This document shows positions 36,441 through 47,559 of a stretch of DNA of 64,000 nucleotides, in pieces. The stretch's first letter is position 1. Each line of letters opens with the position of its first letter. The position numbers and the translations under genes are program-made. Below the pieces are notes generated by a model. It saw nothing but the letters and a program-made list of their open reading frames with translations. It searched no databases and was not told the DNA's origin. Origin of the DNA: Scalesia atractyloides (Eukaryota > Streptophyta > Magnoliopsida > Asterales > Asteraceae); NCBI GenBank assembly GCA_947069175.1, contig CAMTDV010000013.1, forward strand, positions 24,865,857 to 24,929,856. Reading direction: 5' to 3'.

Positions 36441-37425
36441 TTACCCCCCTCAATGTAGACTTGGAGTTTGATGTCCCCCAGCGTGTTCTTTGTCTAGCCG
36501 CTGAATCCTACATGGACAGACAATCTCGGAACTATCTATGTTTTCGGGATGCTCACCCTTTTGAGGACATCTACTTGAATAATGTTCATGAAGCTCCCTC
36601 CATCAATAAGGATCCTGCGAACAAAGTGGTTAGATATAAACAAAGTAATGACTAAACCATCATGATGAGGATCCTGTATATCAACACGGTCATTCTCATT
36701 AAAGGATATGATTTTCTGTTGAGTCAGGGTGGAGGTTCGGATAGGTTTGTCTCTGTTTTCTAGCTTGGTTTCCTTAGCATGCCTCTTCGCTACAGAGAAT
36801 GAGGTTCCACATATATCAGAGCCTCTGGAAATGAAGTTGATGATTTGAGTGTCTGCAGGTGGTGCAGGAGCTCTTTCGGGCACTTTTTCAATATCCTGGA
36901 TCCTTGATTTCTTCCTTCCGAGCAGCTTTTTCAAGTAGCCTTTGCTGAGGAGGTAACCTATCTCCTTCCTGAGCATAATACATTTATCGGTAAGATGGCT
37001 GAAGTCTTCGTGGTATGCATGCAATTTTGATTTATCATTGTTGGATGTAGACTTCTCATTCTTCTTGGGCCATCTAGCTTTCTCACCTAGATTCTGCAAA
37101 GTAATGATTAATTCACGATTATCAAAAGAAAAACAATATTTAGATATATGAGGATATTCCTCCTCATCTTCTTCTTGTTCATCTGAAAAACAATATTTAG
37201 GTGTCATAACAAGATCATCTAGAAATGAGAATCTTTTTGTAACCCCATCTTAAACGCTTTTATAGCAGTGGCAATGTCTAAATTTGGGATTTCCAAGGAT
37301 TCTCTACCGAATTTAGTAACATAATCTCTAAGTGATTCATCACGGGCTTGGGTTATCCTATATAAATCACTGGTTAACCTTTCAAAGGTTCTACTACAAG
37401 AAAACAGATTATTGAATAAGTTAAC
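36441..37425 (-). pseudogene. Gag end and protease of the Tat element
   Basis: Reading on minus, a 223-codon frame (37,207-36,536) has a duplicated acidic stretch, a zinc-knuckle-like segment (CPYH-like HAYHEDFSHLTDKC), then protease with LVITLFISNHFVRRILIDGG near 36,600. The protease active site reads DGGS, as usual in this lineage, but is changed to DGGSF. The remainder to 37,425 is frameshifted gag. The domain is interrupted at 36,441 by the Tekay-like element. Confidence 0.8.
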
Positions 37426-38647
37426 TAAGTTAGAAAATGAAGTTTAGAATAGGGAGGTAGAAGCCATTCTAACGCTGATCCAGCAAGTGTGGATCCAAAG
37501 TGCTTGCAAAAAAAAGCTTCTTTCAACTTTTCCGGGATGGGGTTGATCTCCCTCCTTCCTCTGTACTGAGCCACATGTTTTTCTGGATCAGTGGTACCGT
37601 CATATAACTTCATATCGGGGGTTTGGAAACGCATTGGTATCTTAGCATTGCATACGGGAAGTGCAAAGTGTGATATTCTGTGACTCCCATCTGATATCTC
37701 AGGAATGGGTTTGACCAGTCGTGGGACACTGGATATCATGTCCTTGAGTTTCTGCAACTCCTTGGCCATGGCTTGGTTGATCCCTGCATGTAACCATAGT
37801 TAGTATCAAAAGATTTATTAAAGTTGTTACCTCCTGGTTGGTTTGAAGGTAATATTCCAGAAGTGTATCTAGGATAAGGACATGTCTGGTGCAATAGTAG
37901 GACCAAAAGAAGCAATGGTCTGCATAGGGATGAAATCCTCCTCATGGATTTCGAAACTTCTAAGTGATTGACTCCTTGAGGATCCTTGATCTTGAAAGAT
38001 GTTGGATCCAGGATATATTTGTGCTGAAGGCCTTGATAGATACTCCATGGATACTTGAATCTGAGTTGAAGATCCTTGATGCTGAATGTATCCTTAGGGC
38101 TGGCACATTTCCTGTGATCCTCCAGGTTCATAGAAGAATCCTTGAGGCTTAGTGGTCTCAAGTCATCCTCGCCGAAGGATAGAGGATCCTTGAGGTTAGA
38201 AGTAGGATCCTTGAGGCTGCGCCATTGCTAGTGATCCTTGTTGAAGGTTGGAAGATCCTTGAATCTGGACATTGTATCCTCTAAAATGCTGGATTGTTGA
38301 TGATGGTGTAGCAAAATCGAACGCCCTAGGCATCAGTGGCGACTGATCTTCTACTTATCTCTTTTGCTTCTTGATTTCATCAATTTCGCGAAGGATCCTT
38401 TGGTCGGTTTTGTCTTGCTGCTCCATGTAGCCTTTCATCTGCAACATCAAAAAAGAAATATCATTATTAGTAGTTGTAGAATAAGAAACAGTAGAAGCTT
38501 TTGATCCTGTGAAGACGGATGATGTATTCTTCTGAGCGTTTCAGCATTCTTCTTGAATGCAGGAGGAATAGGAGGCAATGATGCACTGGTTTGTGATGAG
38601 ATAATCGTCGGCATGGCACTTGAAGTAGCTTTTCTCTGAGAGGCCAT
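37425..38647 (-). pseudogene. gag: Gag of the Tat element
   Basis: The start MASQRKATSSAM is near 38,647. A Gln/Ser/Gly-rich middle encoded by repeated AAGGATCC-type words (38,000-38,280) precedes the gag core near 37,680-37,430 with TPDMKLYDGTTDPEKHVAQY and FCKHFGSTLAGSALEWL. It is broken into several frames. Confidence 0.8.
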
Positions 38648-38689
38648 GAAGATGATGGAAATGAACAAAGATTATTAGAATTGAAGTAC

Positions 38690-38714
38690 CACTTGCCCCA
38701 CGGTGGGTGCCAAC
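38690..38714 (-). other. Primer-binding site of the Tat element
   Basis: On minus, GTTGGCACCCACCGTGGGGC directly follows the LTR end CCAAAACA. This is the standard form in Tat elements. Confidence 0.75.
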
Positions 38715-39080
38715 TGTTTTGGTCAAAAATCGGTTTAAGGATAATGTAACCAAACTTTTATTGTGAGGTAGAATGCTTAACGTGTATGAACAACAATGTA
38801 ATTGATTGTATAGCAAAAATGATGATGAGCACCGAGATTTGTACGGGGCTAAAGCCCTTGATCCTTATGAGATCTCTAGCATAAAAACCTCGGATAGTGA
38901 AAACTATCACTATCAACTATATTGCATGAAATGAATTACAATTTTGGATGATATTGAGCTCGTTACAACTGAGTTCTAGTGTGTGTTTGAGAGTAATTTG
39001 CGAGAGTAGTAGAAAATGTGCTAGTGTTTTTATATTTCAAGCTCAATATCCCTCATATATTTATTAAAATATCATGTAAC
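38715..39080 (-). repeat. 5' LTR of the Tat element, promoter-proximal part
   Basis: Its minus-strand end ...CCAAAACA adjoins the primer site. A TATAAAAAC box lies on minus near 39,030. It is interrupted at 39,080 by the solo LTR and resumes at 40,725. Confidence 0.7.
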
Positions 39081-40719
39081 TGACGTGGTGCGAGCGGGTT
39101 ATAAATTTTGTTATATTTTAGGTACTTTTTACTCATAGATCAAGCTTTAATTTTATAAAACACGATACAATACTAGCATTCTACACACGTTAGGGCAAGT
39201 GCACCCATCGTGGATGTAGTATAGTGATGGTAAGATACCGAGGTCGTCCAAGGACACAAGAGCTTTTAATACCGCTTATCGTTAACGTCTAATCTAACCA
39301 AATTTTTGATAAAAGATATAAAAGTAAAATAGTAAATAAAAAGGAAAACAAATAGACAAGAAATAATCACTTGGTTTCGACTCCTCCCTTACATATCCTT
39401 TGACGATTTCCGCACTTTAGGCATTTTAAGAGATTATCTTAGTTATAGTAGTAGGCCCCTCTTGTGAAGGCAACGTTACCCTCAACCTATTGGTCTGAGT
39501 CAGCAGGGATACAGTCCCGCAAGGTCGGAATATTGAAAGATAATTAAGTAAGTTATTAATGCGAAAAGTGGTAGGCCCCTCTTGTGAAGGCGACGGTACC
39601 CTCTGCCATATTGGTCTAAGTCAGCAGGGATACAATCCCGGAAGGTCGGGTAAAGTTTTAATAGTAGTTTATTTATAAGGGGGTTCAAGCTGTTCTTACT
39701 TCCCCCGATTTGATGCTATCTGCCTCAAGAGAAGTCCTAATAAGCTTGAACCAAGTACTCGTAGGATCTATACACTGAAAGAGACAAGAACTTTACCCAA
39801 ACACCATTCTAACCCCCTTCTAGGTAGTTAACGCGCTTTATATAGACCGTAAAGACACAAATGAGTGAATCAACAAATCATGAAGAAATGTTTAAATAAA
39901 GTTCACTTTCAATATAAAAAACTAGTTATTAAAGTCTTTAATACATACATAAATAAAAAGTTGCCAAAGATTGGAAATCAAAAGTAATACATAAAAGATT
40001 TGTCTTCACAAAGTGATGTAAAAGATTTAGCCAAGCATGGCCTTTGTTTTACAAGAACTCTTAAGATCAATCTTGGATCCCGAGATTTCTACACACTCTA
40101 AAATATGGATGATAGTAGTTGGTGTTGTAGTGGTGGTGGACTGATGGCAAGTGTAAGAGAAGTGGTTTGCCAAGGGATGCATTTCTCATGAACCAAGTAC
40201 CTCTATTTATAGCTGGAAACAGAAGGCGACCACGACCCCGTGCCAGGTGGGCACGGCCCCGTGGTGGACTTTTTCTCTCCCTTCATTAACCGTAGATGTT
40301 AGGTCGTTGTACCAACACGCCCCGTGGTTACTGTACTTGCTGTACTATCTCAGATTCTACAAATCTTAAAGTTGACCATGGCCCATGTTGACTTGGCACG
40401 GCCCCGTGTTGGTTGTCTGTTGCTGTTGTCTTTTTCTGCAGAGAATATTTGACTTGGCACGGCCCCGTGCCTAAGCTTTTCTCTTCGTTATTTTTGTTGT
40501 TTTGGATGTGAATGGGGGTTCGGCAAGTCATGTCAATCCTTCTTCTTTGTATTTGTGTTGGTTTCTTCTGTTAATTTATTCATTTAATTCATTTAAGCTC
40601 TTTTAATCCTGTAATTTAAAAGTAAACAAAGAAACATGTTTTTTCCAACATTACTACCGAAAAGGGTTGATTTTATGTCTTGTTTGATGTAATTTATATG
40701 TTGCATTTTGCGCACATCA
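39081..40719 (-). repeat. Solo LTR of element X
   Basis: TG...CA ends and a perfect 5-base target duplication GTAAC (39,076-39,080 and 40,720-40,724) define it. It is the inverted counterpart of 18,400-20,119. No internal sequence is attached, so an X element inserted here and then lost its body by LTR-LTR recombination. Its TATA box is at 40,204-40,211 on minus. Confidence 0.92.
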
Positions 40720-40724
40720 GTAAC

Positions 40725-41170
40725 TAACTAAATGAAAAATGGGGGAGCTACCACGTTCGTCCATAATGGCTATAGGCTCTCATGCACGCACCTAATTCTC
40801 AGCATATTCCACAAGATTCTAGCTTGACCAAGTGCCACTCATTCACGACCTGCATATAAACATTAGAAACAAAGTAAAACAATTGTTAGATAACATAAAT
40901 AAAGATAAGGATCCTTGATCCTTAAACTTCCTGCACTATCGGTTAAGGATAAGTGATCCAGGCTAGGTCTTAAGATAAATGATTCAGACTCAATAAAATT
41001 TAGCCCCTAATACCGTCTATATACGATGCGATGACCCTACCAGTTCTAGACACGGTTAATATATGTGAGGCGGACGGTTTGGTGGCGGACTAGGATTCAG
41101 GGTTTCAGTGAAGGCATACAGATTGCTTGGGTTAAATCTCGATTGTACGACTGCATTTTTTTATAAAAAA
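40725..41170 (-). repeat. Distal part of the Tat 5' LTR (outer border uncertain)
   Basis: This continues the Tat LTR beyond the solo LTR and contains GGATCC words typical of the element near 40,910. I could not find the LTR start or a target duplication; the border is somewhere between 40,950 and 41,170. Confidence 0.5.
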
Positions 41171-42495
41171 ATTAAGGATTTTTTTTTATAAATCTGAGAG
41201 TGTAGTAGTATAGAATGGTAGAAAAAGGGTTGGTTGGGCTAGGTTGGTTCGATTTATATAGATAGTAAATAACAAATATTTTTATTTTTTAAAATGTAGC
41301 CGTTGGTAAACGATCAAAACCACCAACCAATCATTTTCCTCCACCTCCAATCTCAACCCGCCCCACCCCAGCCCAATTCCCACGCCAAAGGGGCAGCGCC
41401 GATTCTCAAGCCCCATGGGGGACGGTGTAGGGGGCTTGGGTGAGTGTCCCACGCCCAAACTCCCGTCCCACTCCCATCAGTCTTAGTGGGAGGTCTTGAA
41501 TTCAATCCCAAGCAAAGAGTATATTAAAGATTTATTTGGTGTAATTTAAGTGTAAGTATTGTCATTCAAAAATATAGATATGTAATATTTTGACTAAAAA
41601 GATAAGTCTATAATAGTCTTTAATCGAACATGCGCTTAAAGTTTCTAATTTATACCGTATTTATACTAACTAGGAAAGTACCAGACTAATAATCTTTAAA
41701 TCAAACATGCGCTTAAAGTTTCTAATTTATACCTTATTTATACTAACTGGTAAAATGGCAGACTAATAATCTTTAGATCAAACATTCACTTAAAGTTTCT
41801 AATTTATATCTCATTTATACTAACTAGTAAAATACTCACGCCATGTAGTTGAGTTTCTTTCAATATTGATATGGTGTCGCATAGTACCAACATTTAATAT
41901 AGAAAAAAATGTCCATGAAGACACTGGTTGATGTTCTACGCAAATGGAAAACCATAAAAAATATTGGTATTATGTGACAATTTTTCAAGATAAATTTTGC
42001 AATTTTTATGAATAAAATACTTTTTTTGAAAACATTAGTTATGATGTAATCGTCTGGTAAAAGTTATAATAATAATAATACTAACAATTTTTAGATATGA
42101 ATATAAATTTTATTTAAGACATAGTTTCACTCAAAATAAAATATTATTTATGTTATCATAAACTAGACCTTAATTTTTTGTATCAATATCGTATAGCCGA
42201 TGCACACAAAACAATAATAATACCATTAGATTAGTATTGAACCGGCATAGATAAACGTGTAAATATGCTGTTCATAAACATGTTTCTTGAGTGAGATGGC
42301 ACTTGTCGGAGAATCAAAATCTCATTTGTATCCGTGAATCATCTTCGTCTTTTCTGGCGACGATCCAGAACACAAATTCAATTTTAATTCCTTCAGATCC
42401 CGATCAGATCGACTAACTTTGAACTTTCACCAACAAAGGTCAACTCAACTCACTCTTCACATCTTCCTTCACACTCTGCAATTCCCCCTACTCCA
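41171..42495. other. Intergenic region upstream of the lyase gene
   Basis: Mostly AT-rich DNA. It contains the 77-base tandem repeats described separately and, at about 42,290-42,495, a CT-rich stretch that is likely the lyase promoter end and 5' leader. No further gene is seen. Confidence 0.6.
41612..41842. repeat. Three tandem 77-base units
   Basis: Units repeat with a period of 77 bases around the core CTTAAAGTTTCTAATTTATA. They show only scattered differences and end shortly before the lyase promoter region. Confidence 0.85.
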
Positions 42496-44279
42496 ATGGC
42501 TGAATCGGCTCCAATAACCGCCACAATCGACTGCAACCTCCTCGTCGCCAAAGCCCTAGAACGCGCCGGCGTCACGCACATGTTCGGCGTCGTCGGAATC
42601 CCCGTCACATCGTTAGCCACACGCGCCGTAACCCTAGGCATCCGATTCATCGCCTTCCACAACGAACAATCCGCCGGTTACGCCGCAACCGCCTATGGCT
42701 ACCTCACCGGCCGCCCCGGCGTCCTCCTCACCGTCTCCGGCCCCGGCTGCGTCCACGGCCTCGCCGGTCTTTCCAACGCCGCCGTCAACTGCTGGCCTAC
42801 CGTCATGATTTCCGGTTCCTGTGATCAAAACGACGTCGGTAAAGGTGATTTTCAGGAGCTTGACCAGATCGCTGCGGTAAAACCGTTTGTTAAGTTTTCT
42901 GTTAAAGCTAAAGATATTAATGAAATACCTAATTGTGTTTTTAGTTGTCTTGATCACGCCGGCTCGGGTCGGCCTGGTGGATGTTATTTAGATATTCCTT
43001 CTGATGTGCTTCACCAAACCCTAACTGAACTAGAAGCTAATAAGTTATTAGATGATGCTGAAAAGAATAGAAATATAGAACCGCTTAAGAGCCCATCGAA
43101 TGATGATATAGCGAAGGCGATATCGGCGATTAGAAAAGCGGAGAGGCCGTTGATTGTGTTTGGCAAAGGTGCAGCTATAGCCAGGGCTGAAAATGAGATT
43201 AAGGATTTAGTCGAAAAAACAGGGATACCGTTCTTGCCTACACCGATGGGGAAAGGTTTGTTGTCGGATACGCATGAGCTCGCCGCGACCGCTGCGCGTT
43301 CGCTCGCGATCGGGAAGTGTGATGTTGCTATTGTGGTTGGTGCGCGGTTGAATTGGTTGTTGCATTTTGGAGAGCCGCCGAAGTGGTCGAAGGATGTTAA
43401 GTTTATTTTAATTGATGTTGACGAGGTTGAGATTGAGCTTCGGAAGCCGTATTTAGGGTTGGTTGGGGATGCGAAGAAGGTGCTTAAGGGGTTGAATAAG
43501 GAGATTAAGGATGATCCGTTTTGTTTGGGGCGTACGCATCCGTGGATTGAAGCGATAACGAATAAGGTTAAGGAGAACGTGTCGAGAATGGAGGGTCAGT
43601 TGGCTAAGGAAGTTGTGCCGTTTAATTTCTTGACACCGATGAGGATTATTCGGGATGCGATTATCGGGTTGGGTAGTCCGGCTCCGATACTGGTCTCGGA
43701 AGGGGCTAACACGATGGACGTTGGACGGTCGGTTTTGGTTCAAACCGAGCCCCGGACTCGGCTGGATGCGGGAACATGGGGGACAATGGGAGTCGGTTTG
43801 GGTTATTGTATCGCTGCAGCGGTGGCTTCCCCTGATCGGCTCGTGGTTGCAGTTGAAGGTGATTCTGGGTTTACGTTTAGTGCTATGGAAGTCGAGGTAT
43901 GCCTTCTTTATTCTCTTTTTACACGATTGAATATCGATCATTGATATACATTGGTACATGTGTAGACATTGGTTCGTTACCAGTTACCGGTAGTGGTGAT
44001 AGTGTTCAACAACGGTGGTGTATACGGTGGTGACAGAAGAAACCCTGAGGATATTACGGGGCCGTATAAGGATGACCCCGCACCCACTTCGTTTGTCCCG
44101 GTGCAGCGTATCATCTTCTGATTGAAGCTTTTGGTGGAAAAGGTTATCTTGTTGGGACGCCAGATGAGCTTAAATCTGCTCTCACTGAATCTTTTTCTGC
44201 AAGAAAGCCTGCTGTTATAAATGTCACGATTGATCCGTATGCTGGTGCAGAAAGTGGCCGGATGCAACACAAAAATTGA
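42496..44279 (+). CDS. HACL: 2-hydroxyacyl-CoA lyase / oxalyl-CoA decarboxylase, with a one-base frameshift in exon 2
   Basis: This is a thiamine-diphosphate enzyme that cleaves 2-hydroxyacyl-CoA or decarboxylates oxalyl-CoA, in plants assigned to oxalate breakdown. Exon 1 is 42,496-43,896, the intron is 69 bases (GT...AG), and exon 2 is 43,966-44,279. The start is supported by a good context (CCAATGG) and the family N-terminus. Visible features are the catalytic glutamate in HNEQSAGYAA (residue 57), the central domain, and the cofactor motif GDS (455-457) followed 24 residues later by NN in VFNNGGVYGG. The protein ends in QHKN at about 571 residues, the family's usual length. One base is missing near 44,098-44,100 (CCCGG), which as written gives a stop at 44,119-44,121. 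The frame after it is perfect to the end, so this is either a sequence error or a fresh mutation. Overlapping antisense frames are shadows. Confidence 0.93.
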
Positions 44280-44983
44280 GGTATGTAAGTTTGGTTTGGA
44301 CTTTTTTACATACGTATGGAAGAACATGCATAAATTTCTCCTTTTTTTGTTATAAGAAACGTAAACCGATGAATGGAGACATTGTGATCTTATTACTTGA
44401 AGTTTTGTAGAAACCAGATTCTGATGTTAGACTGAACATGCATACACTGAAGAAGTCGTATTAAACCGTTGTAATCTTATTTCGTTGAAGATTAAATGGT
44501 CGGGTCAGGTTTTTTGACGGGTTAAGCCCTGTAGTGATGGTGGTGCTGGTGGTTGCAGCGATGCCTATGGCGGTGTAGACAACATCGCAAGTAATTAACA
44601 AATATAGAAACATTATCTGTAACAAATATCACAAACAATATTCTTAAGTTTTATATAACAGTAGCTACAATCTCAAAAGGCCACCATAATAATTGACTAA
44701 AAACCTTCATTTCTAAGGCATATATGCTTTATTACTCTATACAACTACTTATTTACGGTTTCATAAAATTTAGAGATTGTAAACAGACCTTTGTCTTTGA
44801 TGAACAAAGGGATCAGTGTTGATTGATGGCAAAAGTGACAACGATGGCTGTAAGGGTTTTGTGGTACGATGGCTGTCACTTGCAAGAACCATACGGCACA
44901 CCTGGGTTTTGTAGTGCGAGTGCCTTATCATCGGTTGTAGCTCACGTATTTCATGTGCAAACTGACGAACTGACAGTTGCCAC
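44280..44983. other. Region downstream of the lyase gene
   Basis: This holds the likely 3' UTR (to about 44,500) and then AT-rich DNA. I see no other gene. Confidence 0.5.
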
Positions 44984-45315
44984 TAGGGGTGCAAATGAGC
45001 AGAGCTCGGGCCAGGCTCATTTAACTTATGAAGGCTCAAGCTCGGCTTGGGCTTGGCTCTTTTAATATTTATTAATTATAGTTATTATTTTATATATAAT
45101 ATATAATTTAGTTATTTTTTTCATAATAATATAAATAGTATTATTATTGTTTAAATTTATATTAACTATATTAATTAAAAATTGTCCAAATAGTGGGCTT
45201 GTTTAGCATCGTGAGCCGGCTTGAGCTCGACAAGCAAAGCTTAGGATCGTTTAAGCTAGGCTCATTTCGAGCTTTTTTTGGAGCCGAGCTCGAGCTCGGC
45301 TTGTTTGCACCTCTA
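44984..45315. mobile_element. Non-autonomous hAT MITE
   Basis: The ends TAGGGGTGCAAA and its imperfect inverse (TTTGCACCTCTA) are flanked by the perfect 8-base duplication GTTGCCAC (44,976-44,983 and 45,316-45,323), the length typical of hAT. The 332-base interior is built of repeated GAGCTCGGCTTG-like words in both directions and encodes no transposase. Confidence 0.9.
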
Positions 45316-45639
45316 GTTGCCACCATACGGGTAGCTTCTAGTCTCCTGCCACTTCTTGCATACCTCGGTTTTGACATTCCCTAGTTGTATACCTCGAACT
45401 CCAGTCCCTCCCTTGTTTTCTTCTCCCCAGGTACATGAACACCCTGCTGTGTCACATCACGATCATAACATCATTTTAAGCATAATAAATTATTTGAACC
45501 TGGAGATTAAAGTTACGAAAGATATCTAGGTTGATACTTCTGCGTACTTGTTAGAAATTATAGTTTAGTCATCGTGTTTAAGAAATCGACATCGGCACAT
45601 CGGATTTCGGTTTGGCATATCCCTTCAAAAATCATTCCG

Positions 45640-45800
45640 ATTGACCTGATGATGAGGCACTTGTAGTCTGTTGGCGACCAGGGATCGTCGGCATTGAAAC
45701 TCTCTGGCCATTGTGCCTCATGAATTGGTTTGGTTTGATCATGATGCTCTTGTACATACGCCAGGAACTCTGCCCGACGCTCCTCATGAATTGTTTAGCA
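45640..45800 (-). other. Coding-like fragment of unknown origin
   Basis: On minus one frame is open with gene-like composition (RRAEFLAYVQEHHDQT and AQWPESFNADDPWSPTDY). I do not recognise it. It has no start, and flanking splice sites are unclear. It could be an orphan exon or a transposon-captured gene piece. Confidence 0.3.
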
Positions 45801-46580
45801 ATTTATCTTTATGAGTCCGGACAGGAAAATTTGTTAAAAATACTAACCAATCTAAGTTGCAAATGTTGTACAACTAATATGTAATGGTTGTTTTACAGAA
45901 ATATATAACACACAAGGATGGACTGGAGGGAGCTAATTTGGATGAAAAACTCCAAAGATGGTACCAGTCAGGTTTAAAAGCTTAAGGAAGTTGAAGTCCT
46001 AAACTGGATATACACATTATATAAAAGATAAATAAGGATTTCAAACAGAGAAGGCTCTGATGATTTCTCTTCAGTAAACTACTATTTTTGTCTGAAGATA
46101 AGAATTATGTGTATTAGATTCTTGAAATCGTTTGAATATTTTCATAATTTGTATTGTGGCGCTTCTTCTTGCTGATTGAAGCAGATATAGATTCATGTAT
46201 GAGTGGTGTTAGTGTGTTATTTTGAGCTTTAAAATAGTTGGTGAATTTAGTATTCAATTATCAAAAATATGAAGAAAAAAAAACCTTAAAATGTTATTAG
46301 GCCAATATATGCATGTATGTCATGTTTTTTGTCTAAATTTTGTAATGTTATACCTTATAACATAATAATGCTAAATCATTGTGTTTCTAATGCATTACCT
46401 TAGGAACGTCGACACCCATTTTTTTGGTCTTTATTTGACTGAATGCGATCTATTGTCGGTATACTTGCATTTATCGCATTGACACATTTATCGCATTGAT
46501 CTATCATGTAAACCAACGTGTGAATATATTGAATATGCTTCAAGAACTATATTATTTACTACATACTAATATCTTTCAAA

Positions 46581-46769
46581 TTGAGGTGTACGCTCCGAGA
46601 CCGGGCCTTGAGGCGTGTGTTGTGGCGCCTTTGGGGAAACCCAACGGGCAATGTTGAAGTGCTGTGGGTTTTCTTATGTGATTTTAACAATGTTAGATCA
46701 CCGGATGAAAGGTTCTCCGTATTTAATTCATCGAACGCGTTAGCGTTCAATAATTTTGTAAGTCAATAA
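46581..46769 (+). pseudogene. LINE endonuclease fragment
   Basis: A 62-codon stretch reads DRALRRVLW and then VLWVFLCDFNNVRSPDERF, which matches the GDFN(N/E)VR motif of the endonuclease of plant L1-type LINEs, with C for G. It is a short dead fragment; no reverse transcriptase is nearby. Confidence 0.7.
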
Positions 46770-46996
46770 TTGTTCTCAAAATGCCAGATCTGAGAGAGGC
46801 CGGCGGTATTTGATGTTGGAGGCTAGAAAACAGGTACACTAGCAGGGTCTCCGCTCGAATTTACAGACTTCAGATCAAGAAGAAACGAAGTGATGTCAAA
46901 TTTTTCTAGTAAGAGATAAAAACCGAAATCAAGAGCTATGACTGGATTTGTTAAAGAGGGACACTATTTCAACATGAAGGAGAGAACTCAAAGTTA
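46770..46996 (+). repeat. Duplicated coding-like block, copy 1
   Basis: It shares CCAGATCTGAGAG, GGAGGCTAGAAAA and the following 150 bases with 47,985-48,260. In copy 2 the frame is open; here it is broken. The origin is unknown. Confidence 0.5.
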
Positions 46997-47306
46997 GGGG
47001 TTGTTTGTTTAGCTCTTAATAGGGCCCTTAATGGTTCAAACCTTTTACTAGTTCAACACTTAATGATTCAGACTGTTTGTTTCGCGAGTAAATGCCGGAA
47101 TGGTTTATTTGCCTCTAAATGGTTAAGCAGTATATTGAGTCTGAATGGTTAAGACCTCTAATCTGAATTGGTCAAACATGTGCCTCTGAACAGTTAAGCG
47201 TTATACTGACTCTTAATAGTTCAGACCTCTTACAGGTTTAGCACTTAATGGTTCAGACCTCTTACTGATTCATCACTTAACCATTCAGAAGTTGTCAAAC
47301 AGTCCA
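46997..47306. mobile_element. PIF/Harbinger-like MITE
   Basis: Ends GGGGTTGTTTGT and (inverted) TGGACTGTTTGA are flanked by TTA on both sides, the target typical of the superfamily. The interior repeats words such as CTTAATGGTTCAGACCTCTTA. The inverted repeats are imperfect, so the family call is moderate. Confidence 0.55.
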
Positions 47307-47559
47307 TTAAAGGCAGCGTTTTCTACTCTCTCATCAGTCACAGCTCTCTCAAGTTCATGACTTCGAGAAGATCATCACACAACCTTCTGCAAAAATTTCT
47401 ACATCTCAAGACTTCTAACAACTGCTTCAAGCACCAAACACGAAAAAATATACCACAAACTTTAAATCTACTGGAAACTAGCTCAAGTTATTTCAGAAAT
47501 CCATCACAAAGTTTCAGCATAAGACATCATCTACCAAGCCACACAAATGACGACTGCTG

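Noticed and set aside
36386..36655. Plus-strand open frame of 89 codons at the Tekay/Tat junction
   Set aside because: It crosses the transposon border and lies opposite the Tat protease, whose motifs are on minus.
42634..42957. Long minus-strand open frames opposite the lyase gene (also 43,453-43,959)
   Set aside because: They are antisense shadows of the GC-rich coding exon, with no domain or start support.
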